A DNA stretch of 34,199 bases from Cytophagales bacterium (GCA_004294225.1 REBA01000033.1:1-34199), one strand, 5' to 3'; shown: positions 1 through 7,658, counted from the stretch's first letter. Notes: generated by a model not told the origin, from the letters alone. Numbers and translations are program-made.

Positions 1-70
1 TTTTCCCTTTTAAAATACTCAATTACACGTTAATTTCCTATTATTATTTTGATATATTTACAAGAAAATA

Positions 71-120
71 AACGGTAGTTTTTTCACAGACTGCCGTTAC
101 AAGCAACCGTAGGACGACAC
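71..120 (+). repeat. attC-like site A: hairpin and left end of unit 1
   Basis: AACGGTAG (71-78) can pair with CTGCCGTT (91-98) over 8 bases with one G-T pair. It is followed by GCAACCGTAGG (103-113), which resembles GCAACCGTTGG in the site at 1701-1711. TAGGACGACAC (110-120) is the left end of unit 1; its complement recurs as GTCTCGTCCTA at 837-847 (10 of 11). CTGCCGTTACAAGC (91-104) is also an inverted match (12 of 14) to GCTTGTAACAGCAC at 765-778. Confidence 0.5.
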
Positions 121-139
121 TACAACTAATAAACTGACA

Positions 140-745
140 ATGAAAATGACATACATTATTATCGGAATAATTTTAGCAGGCGGACTTGTTTTCTATTTGA
201 CAAGTTGTGGAAACAAATCAACCGCAAACGACAAACAATCAGTTGCCGACCAAGACACGACAAAACAAAAAGTTCATCAGACAAAAGAGAACGCATTTGA
301 AGGACTTCGGAATATGGCGTTTACAGCGACACCTGAACAACTTGGACTTTCATTGCCGACAGACAAAACTGTTGTTTATGGAGTTGTAATGGATTGGGAA
401 ATGGGCGGTGCAACAGCGACAACAGTTTCCTATCAGACTGGTGACGCAAGTTTATATTTAAGTTCTGGCGGTGGCGTAATTGGTGGCGGACAACATCAAA
501 ACGTGAATAGTGCAGCGAAACAATTCGTGATTTTAGCACAAACATTTCTCGACAAGACAGCTAAAACCGAAACGACACCTTTGCCAGCAACAGACGAAGT
601 AAAATTTTATATGCTGACCAACAAAGGCGTTTTCGTAGGACAAGAAACAATGAAGAATTTTGAAAATAATTCTTCTTCTTGGCTAAAATTATTTGAAGAA
701 GGAAATAATGTATTAACGGAACTTCGTAAGACAAGTGAGAAATAA
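140..745 (+). CDS. Putative lipoprotein of unknown function (cassette gene 1)
   Basis: A 201-residue protein that I do not recognise. The N-terminus is a short charged start, a hydrophobic stretch (residues 4-21) and a lipobox LTSC with Cys23, so it should be exported and lipid-anchored. After the Cys comes a polar, low-complexity linker (Asn, Lys, Gln, Thr rich, residues 24-52), then a soluble domain with a Gly/Ser-rich segment (about residues 108-123) that reads like a loop. No catalytic motif is visible. ATG at 140 gives the best signal peptide; ATG at 146 is an alternative. It is the only gene of the first unit and is followed by about 290 bases of structured non-coding DNA. The polar composition and isolated position fit a cassette cargo gene. 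Being a real gene is well supported; the function is unknown. Confidence 0.75.
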   Translation: MKMTYIIIGIILAGGLVFYLTSCGNKSTANDKQSVADQDTTKQKVHQTKENAFEGLRNMAFTATPEQLGLSLPTDKTVVYGVVMDWEMGGATATTVSYQTGDASLYLSSGGGVIGGGQHQNVNSAAKQFVILAQTFLDKTAKTETTPLPATDEVKFYMLTNKGVFVGQETMKNFENNSSSWLKLFEEGNNVLTELRKTSEK

Positions 746-757
746 AGCGGACAGAAG

Positions 758-847
758 AACGGCAGCTTGTAACAGCACATTTGCAATAGGCGGGGTTTCG
801 TGCTCCGCAGACACATTTGTGGTTAATCAAAGTTTTGTCTCGTCCTA
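758..847 (+). repeat. attC-like site B and right end of unit 1
   Basis: AACGGCAG (758-765) and GCTTGTAAC (765-773) are inverted copies of the two halves of the site at 91-105, in swapped order. The 41 bases at 769-809 match 3289-3329 at 31 of 41 positions, so this is a repeated element and not random spacer. GGCGG and CTCCGC can close a small stem around 789-808. GTCTCGTCCTA (837-847) is the inverted partner of the left end of unit 1 (110-120). Confidence 0.5.
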
Positions 848-990
848 AAAAAAGTTTAGCTTTTAGTTGATTAATCCTGTTATTGATTTACAGTTCTAGT
901 TTAGTCCTGTATTTGGTTTACAAAGGTCTTTTTAAAAGAAAATTCAAGTATGGTGTATTACTTATTTCGTATATATCCTATATTGGAGAT

Positions 991-1030
991 GTTTACGCAA
1001 TAGGTTGCGTAAACAGATATGTTAGCACTC
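991..1030 (+). repeat. 10-bp perfect hairpin and left end of unit 2
   Basis: GTTTACGCAA (991-1000) and TTGCGTAAAC (1005-1014) form a perfect 10-bp stem around a TAGG loop. Seven bases later GTTAGCACTC (1021-1030) begins, the exact inverted complement of GAGTGCTAAC at 1580-1589 after gene 2; the match extends to 14 of 15. The layout (stem, short spacer, GTT core, then gene) is that of the right half of an attC site. There is no T-run, so it is not a simple terminator. Confidence 0.55.
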
Positions 1031-1038
1031 ATTTTAAG

Positions 1039-1575
1039 ATGACACGTACATTGACCATATTATCATTCTTGAGCCTCGCTTCTTGTGGACAAGTTGAAAA
1101 CAAACCAGCTGACAGTACTATTAGTAGTGACAACTCTGAAATTAAACTTATTCCTTTTGAATTAACAGTTGAAGAAGCAGACTATTCAATGTCACATACT
1201 TTAATTTATGTATTAACAGAAAAAGATCTGAAAATAATTTCTCGAAGCGACTTCAATATTGTGGGAATGCAAAAAGGGGAAAATATGGATACGGTTATAG
1301 AAATGGAATTAAAGCCAAATGCTGTATTACAAAAACTATCAAACATTAATCTTGACAGCCTTGAGGACGGCTATTTTAACCATTGTATAATGGACGGATC
1401 TCAAATAACTGTTCAACAAACAAAAGGAAACAAAAGCAAACGAATTCATTTAAGTAACTTTTATCAAGCCGACATTGGATTGTTAGTAGAACTCATTAAC
1501 AGTTTGACGCCAAAAGAATATAAAATATGGTATGACAAAAAAGAATTAATAGAACGATTGAGATTATGCAAATAA
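1039..1575 (+). CDS. Putative lipoprotein of unknown function (cassette gene 2)
   Basis: A 178-residue protein from ATG at 1039. The open frame extends upstream to 883, but that stretch lies in the hairpin and repeat region. Starting at 1039 puts a proper signal peptide (MTRTLTILSFLSLASC) at the N-terminus, with lipobox LASC and Cys17. A polar linker follows, then a domain of about 150 residues with no motif I recognise. A segment near residue 105 (LDSLEDGYFNHC) resembles the many small Bacteroidota lipoproteins of unknown role, but I cannot name a family. The start lies 8 bases after the left end of unit 2, and the stop lies 4 bases before the complementary right end, so the gene fills its unit tightly, as cassette genes do. 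No function is proposed. Confidence 0.75.
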   Translation: MTRTLTILSFLSLASCGQVENKPADSTISSDNSEIKLIPFELTVEEADYSMSHTLIYVLTEKDLKIISRSDFNIVGMQKGENMDTVIEMELKPNAVLQKLSNINLDSLEDGYFNHCIMDGSQITVQQTKGNKSKRIHLSNFYQADIGLLVELINSLTPKEYKIWYDKKELIERLRLCK

Positions 1576-1579
1576 AAAC

Positions 1580-1724
1580 GAGTGCTAACAACAAATTTGT
1601 ACAATAGCGGCGAAGTGCAGGTGTTGAACATTATTTCTTTATTGATCTTTTGATTCTAAAATGAAACGAAGTACCTTTAAATCCGCTACTGTACAAATTC
1701 GCAACCGTTGGCAGCAATTATTCA
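1580..1724 (+). repeat. attC-like site C between units 2 and 3
   Basis: This is the clearest site. TGCTAAC (1583-1589) and GTTGGCA (1707-1713) are the outer pair, complementary except for one G-T. Inside, 1594-1610 and 1683-1699 form a 17-bp stem with one mismatch (AATTTGTACAATAGCGG on the left). The loop is about 72 bases and holds GGTGTTGAACATT (1620-1632), identical to 3227-3239 in the next site. An AAC core on the left, a GTT core on the right, paired inner arms and a variable central part are the architecture of an attC site; the total of about 130 bases is within the size of long attC sites. TTGGCAGCAATTATTCA (1708-1724) starts unit 3. Confidence 0.6.
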
Positions 1725-1733
1725 ATTTAGTTT

Positions 1734-3170
1734 ATGGACCTAATACAAGAAGGACATTTTAATCTTACAGGACTTTCAAAAATAAATATCCTACTTGGAA
1801 AAAATGGTAGTGGAAAAAGTACATTACTTAAGAAAGTAGAGAGCAATTTTACGGACGACTTGGAAGGCGAAGTAAATTATGTGACGCCTGAGAGAGGCGG
1901 CTCCCTTAAGTTTAACTCAAGTGTTGAGCAAAATGACTCCGACAATAGAGACTGGACGAAGGGGCAAAAGAATCAGAATCAATGGAGTTCATTCAAAAAT
2001 TACTCCGTAACTCAATATAGACGGCTTGAAATTCTTTCATTAAGGGAAATAGAGACTAATCAGGCAGTAAGACAAAATCTTGGGTACACATTCAATACAA
2101 TTATTGACAAAATAAATGCCCTCTTAACAAATGTTAAAATTGTAAGGACAGCTAAAGGTGACTTCGAATTATTAACTAAGACAACAGATGTTAAGATTGA
2201 GCCAAATCAAATAAGCAGCGGAGAATCCGAATTAATTTCCCTTGCGATAGAATGCTTGACATTTGAAAAATCCTGCGATGCTGCATTAAAAAACCTTCTC
2301 CTGATTGACGAGCCTGACGTTCATTTACATCCGGATTTGCAGGTTAAGTTCATTGAGTTTCTCATTGAGTTGGTAAATACAAATAAGTTCACCGTAATTG
2401 TAGCTACACATAGTACTGCAATTCTAGGTGCGTTGTTAGACTATGAACATTCAAGATTTGCAATTTTGAACAACGGCTCAGCCACCGCAGTTTTTAAACA
2501 AATTGATTTAAAATATAAAGCAATACTTCCGATTTTTGGTGCACACCCATTGTCTAACCTATTTAATCAATCACCAATATTTTTGGTTGAAGGGGAAGAT
2601 GAGGAGAGAATTTTTCAACAAGCAATTAGAAGTTCTAATGGACGCCTAAAACTATACCCATGTGCAGTTGGAGGTGTCGGAAATTTGCCTGACTATGAAA
2701 CAAGTGTAATTGAAATGTTAAGAGGTGTCTATGATAATGCAACAGGTTATTCATTAAGAGACAGAGACGAAGGAGAAGAGGAGATAGACGACAACCCTCC
2801 ACTAATTAGATTTAGAACAAGTTGTCGAGCAAGTGAGAATCTTCTTTTATGTGATGAGGTACTGGAGACGATGGGGACAACCTGGGCAGACTTGCAAGTT
2901 GAGATTGAAAAATGGTTAGTAGCATTTGGAGACCACTCAAAGCATAATGTTATGACTGAATTTAAGACCGATGGTTACAATCGAAAGACATCCGACTTAA
3001 AAGAAATACGAAACATACTTGTGGGGTTGACAGAGTATACAAAACCATGGGAAATAGCTGTTGGCCAAACAATAAGTAAATTAGTTACAGCACAGATTGC
3101 AAAGGACATTGCTGTTGACAAATTATGCAATTATCTGGGGACAAAGTTTTCAAATAGACTTAGACCATGA
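1734..3170 (+). CDS. ABC-type ATPase with C-terminal TOPRIM domain (OLD-like; possible defence protein)
   Basis: A 478-residue cytoplasmic protein. The N-terminal half is an SMC/ABC-type ATPase: Walker A GKNGSGKST (residues 22-30), signature SSGES (about 160), Walker B LLLIDEPD (about 189-196) and an H-loop ATHS (about 224-227). The second half reads as a TOPRIM domain: FLVEGEDEE (about 283-291) gives the acidic Glu and RDRDEG (about 342-347) the paired aspartates that bind metal. This order is that of OLD-family nucleases, and ATPase-plus-TOPRIM pairs also occur in Gabija and PARIS defence systems, where the halves may be separate genes. No partner gene (helicase or second subunit) is adjacent; the protein stands alone in its unit. 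The TGA stop is inside the right-end repeat. Domain calls are firm; nuclease activity and a defence role are inference. Confidence 0.8.
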   Translation: MDLIQEGHFNLTGLSKINILLGKNGSGKSTLLKKVESNFTDDLEGEVNYVTPERGGSLKFNSSVEQNDSDNRDWTKGQKNQNQWSSFKNYSVTQYRRLEILSLREIETNQAVRQNLGYTFNTIIDKINALLTNVKIVRTAKGDFELLTKTTDVKIEPNQISSGESELISLAIECLTFEKSCDAALKNLLLIDEPDVHLHPDLQVKFIEFLIELVNTNKFTVIVATHSTAILGALLDYEHSRFAILNNGSATAVFKQIDLKYKAILPIFGAHPLSNLFNQSPIFLVEGEDEERIFQQAIRSSNGRLKLYPCAVGGVGNLPDYETSVIEMLRGVYDNATGYSLRDRDEGEEEIDDNPPLIRFRTSCRASENLLLCDEVLETMGTTWADLQVEIEKWLVAFGDHSKHNVMTEFKTDGYNRKTSDLKEIRNILVGLTEYTKPWEIAVGQTISKLVTAQIAKDIAVDKLCNYLGTKFSNRLRP

Positions 3171-3360
3171 ATAACTGCTGCCAAAAACTAAGTCTTCGTG
3201 GTGGCTGCAAGCCAAGCCATGAAGACGGTGTTGAACATTTCAAAAACAATAGTTTTTGAGAAAGTATGTGCGGTAGGTCGGAAACAGCATAACAACACAT
3301 TTTCAATGGTCGGAATTTTCAGCTCCGCACACAGTTTTGTTGTAGCCAAATTTTAACACC
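3168..3360 (+). repeat. attC-like site D: right end of unit 3 and end of the array
   Basis: TGAATAACTGCTGCCAA (3168-3184) is the inverted complement (16 of 17) of the left end of unit 3. Then come a long imperfect hairpin (3192-3226, GTCTTC with GAAGAC outermost), GGTGTTGAACATT (3227-3239, identical to 1620-1632), a perfect 8-bp hairpin (3240-3247 with 3252-3259), GGTCGGAA repeated at 3276-3283 and 3308-3315, and the 41-base element 3289-3329 shared with 769-809. GTGCGG (3268-3273) can pair with CCGCAC (3325-3330). The site is longer than the others and may be two fused sites, left where a further unit was lost. Confidence 0.5.
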
Positions 3361-6300
3361 TATTTTTTAATAACCAAAGGAAAATCATTGCCTTTAGAGA
3401 AAGTATGTGGGTATTGGGAGGTATTTTTGTAAATCTGGGTAAGCTCTGGTACTTTATCATCTAGATATGATTTGAGTTCATATACGGTAATTTTTCCATC
3501 TTTAGGTGCACCATCTGCCTCTCCATCTAGTGCATTAAGCAAAGCATAGGTAAATATTCCGTGTCCCAATGTTTTAAACTCGCCAGCAGTTTGTTCGCTA
3601 CCTGCCGATGCCAATATATGCACCCCTGCACTTCTCGACAACTGTGCGATAGCTTTCTCTTCTCCTCCACCTCTCATTGCCAAAAGCTCTGCTGATGCCC
3701 CAGAATGACAAGCATCTATGACCATTAATTGTTTTAAAGCTTTTATATTTTGTAATATTTCTTGCATCTCTCCTGCATAAATTGCCTCGGTATTTAGTGA
3801 AGCTTCGTCATACAGCCTAGTAGCATCAGTGGGAATAAAATAAAAATTATCATTCAGCATACTGCCATGACCTGCATAAAAAAAGATAAATACATCTTCA
3901 GGATTGATAAGGTTGGTGATGTTTACGAGTTGTTCTAAAATATTTTTTTTAGTGGCTTCTCCATCATATAGAGAAAATTGTTTTATTTCTTTAAACAATG
4001 GTGCTGTTTGACTGCTCACTTTTTGTAAAAAATCGTTGGCATCTGCCAATGCGTAATTGAGATTTAGGGCAGGATTCTTATATTGATTTATTCCTACCGC
4101 AAAAATATAGCAATTGCCTTTTTTATCTTCATTTTGAAAATAAATGGTTTTATGATAATGCTTAGATTCCACTCGTCCCTTGCTATAGCCAGTAATCTGT
4201 ATTTCATTCAAACCTGCTTGCAGAACAATATTAAAGAACATATTGATAGAATTTCCTTTTTTTGCACCTCGCTCCATCCCTGCTTTTGAATTAGGAATTC
4301 TTTTGCCATTGTGCATGAATTTTACTTCATCAATTCCACCACCGTTATCTATGACTCTAATTGGAATAGTTTGATTGCTATTCGTCATTTTCTCATTGGA
4401 GGCTGTATTCTTAAATTCTATAGTAGGTGGAGGGAATTGACTTACTTTGTCTATGATACGTTCCATCAACTCTTCAGTGCCCTGAGCACTTAGTAGTCTT
4501 TTCATTAATTTGGGCTTATAAAACTCATCAAAAAACTGATCTATTCCATAACTTTCCATGCCTTTAATAAAGAATATATAATTCTTTACTGGATCGGTTG
4601 CGTCAAAATATCCATCTGGTGTAGCAACAATCCAGTCTTTAGTGCCTATGGTGATATAGGTAGCTTTTTCTTTAAATGTTTTCAAATCCCAGATTTTAAT
4701 AATCCCATCTATGCTTTGTGAAATCAATGTTTTCTTATCGGAGGTAAAAGCTAGACAAGATATGCCTGAAGTGTGGCCACTCAATGTTGCTATTTCTTTA
4801 CCAGTAGCGGTTTCCCAAAGCTTAATGGTTCTGTCTGCCGAACCTGTTGCTATTTGTTCTCCTGTATTATCAAAAGCTACAGAGTGAACTTTATCTGTAT
4901 GAGCAGTAATTTTATAAACTTGTAATCCAGAGTTGATATCCCATAATCTGGCTTTACCATCCCATCCTGCACTAAGGAAGAATTTGCCCTCGGGATGTAA
5001 TTTCAATGTCTGAACTACATCAGTATTTCCTATGAACTGTCTAACTTCTTTCTTGCTATCGGGCTCTAACATTATAATTCTCTTATCTAATCCAGCTGAA
5101 ATCACATAAGCATTATTATTGGTAGGCTCAATACTGTAAGCAGAAGCATTTTCAATTGTAATAGTGTTGGTGTTTTTTCCTGTGCTAATATCCCAGTACT
5201 TGATACTTGCATCCCAACTTGAAGAAATGACTTGTTTTTGATCTTTAGAAAACTTTGCTTCAAAAACCAACTCTGAATGTCCTTTAAAAGTCTGCAATAG
5301 TTTTCCTGTAGCCACTTCCCATAATTTTATTGTTTTATCTCCACTTGCGGTAAGAAGCCATTTCCCATCTAAACTAAATTCTAGGCCTAATACTACTTTG
5401 GTATGACCTTGAAATTTTCTAATGATTTTACCTGTAGCTAAATCAATCAGAATTGCCTCCGAGCCTACTTTCCCTTTAGCAATATATTTATCGTCGGCAC
5501 TAAGGGCGAAGCAAGTTTTTGCAAAAAGGTAATTGGCGATATAAAACTGCCATCTTGAGTTGTAATCATAATTGAGCCCATCATTATTATCTTCATTCAA
5601 TATTCCTTTTAGTGTCTGCAATGGCTTTCCTGTGGATGTGCTCACAATCTGAATCAATTTTTGATCTCCAGCAATGGCTATAGTAGCTCCATCGGGGCTA
5701 AGAGAAGCAGATTGGAGTTTCAAAGAATCGTTTTTTATAGACCACAATAATTGATTATTTTTTATATTCCATAGTTTGACTTCATCTTCCATGCAAGCGA
5801 CTAAAAAATCAGATTCAGCAGAAATATTATAGCATTCTTCTATTTTTTGTGCTATTACTTTTTCGGTTTTCCAAGAGTTAGTGTTCCACTGGTATATGCC
5901 CTCGCTATTTGACGCCATCCACAATGTTTGACCTTTCCAAAGCGATTGATTGCAGCTTCCACCACTCCAACCTTCACTTTTATATCTTAATGATTTAAAT
6001 TTTTCACCTGTTTTCCAATCCCATATTTCTGTGGTTTTATTATCGCTTCCAATAGAGAGATATTTACCATCTGGGCTAAAAGAAAGGCTTACACCATAAC
6101 CCAAACCTTTGTCAGGATTACAAGGAATTTTTCGGAGTATATTTCCACTCTGCCAGTTCCAAACCAGAACAGAATCGTCATATCCTCCAGAGGCTATAAA
6201 ATTGCCTTCTGGAGAAAACACACAAGAGTTAACACGCTCTATATGATCATTGAATTTTAAAATTACTTTTCCTGTTTTTATATGCCATACTATAACGGTA

Positions 6301-6596
6301 TTGTCATTCGCGCCCGACACAAGATTTTCACCATCAGGAGAAAAATCTAAGCTATTTACAGTACTTGTATGGCCTAAGAAAGTTCGAATCTGCCTACCTG
6401 TAGAAAGTTGCCAAAGGATAATAGATTTATCTCTACCACCAGAAATCAAATATTTTCCATCTGGACTATATTTTAGACATTTTATAGACTGACTATGCCC
6501 TCTCTGCAAGGCGGTTTCTAGCTTATACTCTTGAGCAACTAGATGGTGTAGAGCATAGAGCATTAAATATAAAAAACATAAAATATTCTTTCTCAT
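3360..6596 (-). CDS. Exported WD40-repeat protein with C-terminal caspase-like (C14) peptidase domain
   Basis: A 1078-residue protein from ATG at 6596. An upstream TTG at 6617 is open but would bury the signal peptide MRKNILCFLYLMLYALHHLVAQ, so ATG is preferred. Residues about 30-650 hold about a dozen WD40 blades (repeated GH..V..L.FSPDG...SG..D....W), probably two propellers. A linker with an Ig-like stretch (about 725-810) precedes a caspase/metacaspase domain (about 825-1078). This domain has the catalytic pair in FYAGHGS (His910) and DACHSGAS (Cys963). The family cleaves proteins after propeller-mediated recognition; the target is unknown here. Export to periplasm or surface is inferred from the signal peptide. 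It lies 21 bases downstream of the mechanosensitive channel gene on the same strand, so the two are probably co-transcribed. Confidence 0.88.
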   Translation of the reverse strand: MRKNILCFLYLMLYALHHLVAQEYKLETALQRGHSQSIKCLKYSPDGKYLISGGRDKSIILWQLSTGRQIRTFLGHTSTVNSLDFSPDGENLVSGANDNTVIVWHIKTGKVILKFNDHIERVNSCVFSPEGNFIASGGYDDSVLVWNWQSGNILRKIPCNPDKGLGYGVSLSFSPDGKYLSIGSDNKTTEIWDWKTGEKFKSLRYKSEGWSGGSCNQSLWKGQTLWMASNSEGIYQWNTNSWKTEKVIAQKIEECYNISAESDFLVACMEDEVKLWNIKNNQLLWSIKNDSLKLQSASLSPDGATIAIAGDQKLIQIVSTSTGKPLQTLKGILNEDNNDGLNYDYNSRWQFYIANYLFAKTCFALSADDKYIAKGKVGSEAILIDLATGKIIRKFQGHTKVVLGLEFSLDGKWLLTASGDKTIKLWEVATGKLLQTFKGHSELVFEAKFSKDQKQVISSSWDASIKYWDISTGKNTNTITIENASAYSIEPTNNNAYVISAGLDKRIIMLEPDSKKEVRQFIGNTDVVQTLKLHPEGKFFLSAGWDGKARLWDINSGLQVYKITAHTDKVHSVAFDNTGEQIATGSADRTIKLWETATGKEIATLSGHTSGISCLAFTSDKKTLISQSIDGIIKIWDLKTFKEKATYITIGTKDWIVATPDGYFDATDPVKNYIFFIKGMESYGIDQFFDEFYKPKLMKRLLSAQGTEELMERIIDKVSQFPPPTIEFKNTASNEKMTNSNQTIPIRVIDNGGGIDEVKFMHNGKRIPNSKAGMERGAKKGNSINMFFNIVLQAGLNEIQITGYSKGRVESKHYHKTIYFQNEDKKGNCYIFAVGINQYKNPALNLNYALADANDFLQKVSSQTAPLFKEIKQFSLYDGEATKKNILEQLVNITNLINPEDVFIFFYAGHGSMLNDNFYFIPTDATRLYDEASLNTEAIYAGEMQEILQNIKALKQLMVIDACHSGASAELLAMRGGGEEKAIAQLSRSAGVHILASAGSEQTAGEFKTLGHGIFTYALLNALDGEADGAPKDGKITVYELKSYLDDKVPELTQIYKNTSQYPHTFSKGNDFPLVIKK

Positions 6597-6617
6597 ACTC
6601 AAAGTAATTAATGACAA

Positions 6618-7658
6618 TTATGATTGTTCTGAAGTAATATGAAGTGTGCGTGTAGGGAATGGTATTGAAATTCCCTCTTGTTTGAAAGTAGTTTGTAATT
6701 CTTTAATAAAAAGATGTCTCAACTCTAAGCGATCTACGAATGATTTGGCTTTCAAAAACACATCTGCATCAATAGAATGGTCAGCAAATTCTTTATACCT
6801 AACAAAGGGTTCAAAATCAGAAACAGAAGCACTCGTAGACTGAATAACTCTTTTAGCTGCTTGAAGGATTAATAGTTCTATTTTTTCTAAATCTGCTTGA
6901 TAATCTACCCCTATTTTCACAATAACAAAAACCTCAGGCACTGGTGTAGAATAATTTTTAATAACCGATGAAGCCAATTTGGTATTGGGAACAATGATAT
7001 GGTTGTTGGTTTGCTCCCTTATTACTGTACTTCTCCAAGTAATATCTTCTATTAATCCATCTTGTCCATTTTCAAGCTGAATAAAATCACCTTGTTTTAA
7101 TCTTCTTCCAGCAATTACATTCAAGCCAGCAAATAAATTAGCGAGTGTATCTTGTAAGGCTAGTGCTACTGCTAAACCTCCTACCCCTAGAGCGGTGATG
7201 ATAGGAGTTATAGAAATACCTAATTGTTGAAGTATAAATACAAACCCTAAAATAAATATAGTTATTCTGGTAATATTGATAAATATAGAGCTTCCAGGAA
7301 AAGCCCCAGATGAACGACCAGGTAAAAGCCTCACAAAGCCTACTGCTATTCTACTCATCATAATGGTAAAAATAGAAAGCATTACCACTATTGTATATTT
7401 CTCTATCTTCTGATGAACAAAATCTGATATATCTACATGGAATGATGCCCAATAAATACTCATGACTACAATAGGAAGAATTGATATATTTCTTAGAGCC
7501 TTAATCAATATATCGTCTCCCTCCCACTCTGTATTCGCAGCCATCTTTGCTAGTTTCCTTAGAATAATCTTATCAAAAACAAAAGCAAATAAAACACCTA
7601 CCCCTATTATAATTATTGGGAATAGGTATGAGGAGGTAAATTCTATAATTGTTTGCAT
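6618..7658 (-). CDS. MscS-family mechanosensitive ion channel
   Basis: A 346-residue inner-membrane protein that should open under membrane tension and release solutes during osmotic downshock. Hydrophobic helices lie at about residues 10-30, 52-72, 83-107, 124-148 and 150-175. The last is the glycine/alanine-rich pore helix (ITALGVGGLAVALALQD) typical of MscS TM3. It is followed by the conserved NLFAGLNV segment and the beta domain with GDFIQL and IEDITWRST. NNHIIVPNTKL and the C-terminal alpha/beta vestibule complete the fold. The gene lies first in a minus-strand pair with the WD40-caspase protein, so stress sensing and proteolysis may be linked, although this is inference. It has more transmembrane helices than E. 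coli MscS, as in many Bacteroidota and YnaI-type paralogues. Confidence 0.92.
   Translation of the reverse strand: MQTIIEFTSSYLFPIIIIGVGVLFAFVFDKIILRKLAKMAANTEWEGDDILIKALRNISILPIVVMSIYWASFHVDISDFVHQKIEKYTIVVMLSIFTIMMSRIAVGFVRLLPGRSSGAFPGSSIFINITRITIFILGFVFILQQLGISITPIITALGVGGLAVALALQDTLANLFAGLNVIAGRRLKQGDFIQLENGQDGLIEDITWRSTVIREQTNNHIIVPNTKLASSVIKNYSTPVPEVFVIVKIGVDYQADLEKIELLILQAAKRVIQSTSASVSDFEPFVRYKEFADHSIDADVFLKAKSFVDRLELRHLFIKELQTTFKQEGISIPFPTRTLHITSEQS

Larger units (their letters stand above)
71..3360 (+). mobile_element. Array of three integron-cassette-like units (attC-like sites, no integrase seen)
   Basis: Three same-strand genes (140-745, 1039-1575, 1734-3170) each sit between a short 5' sequence and a 3' sequence that is its inverted complement: 110-120 with 837-847 (10 of 11), 1021-1030 with 1580-1589 (10 of 10) and 1708-1724 with 3168-3184 (16 of 17). 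The repeat differs from unit to unit but keeps a GTT/GTA core on the left and AAC/CTA or CCAA on the right. Between units lie stem-forming sites with shared motifs. In integrons a cassette's 5' GTTRRRY end and its own 3' RYYYAAC end belong to one attC in the excised circle, so they match each other and not the neighbours. That is what is seen here. The array ends against the minus-strand WD40-caspase gene. No integrase is in the window, so this could be a cluster of attC sites lacking an integrase, or an unrelated element with a similar layout. Confidence 0.55.

Noticed and set aside
883..1038. Upstream extension of cassette gene 2 to 883
   Set aside because: It runs through a perfect hairpin and the unit boundary and would bury a good lipoprotein signal peptide that starts at 1039.
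3240..3259. Hairpin as terminator of the ATPase-TOPRIM gene
   Set aside because: The stem is perfect but A/T-only and no T-run follows; it is better treated as part of the site structure.
1..3360. Classical insertion sequence or composite transposon
   Set aside because: There is no transposase, the terminal repeats differ between units, and no target-site duplications are seen.
4083..6492. Plus-strand frames inside the WD40-caspase gene
   Set aside because: They are antisense shadows of a long protein with clear repeats and domains.
3360..6596. DNA repeats in this gene as a tandem repeat locus
   Set aside because: The similarity comes from WD40 blades at protein level; the DNA copies are diverged and it is not a satellite.
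6597..6617. TTG start of the WD40-caspase gene
   Set aside because: It adds seven residues before a normal signal peptide; the ATG at 6596 is the better start.
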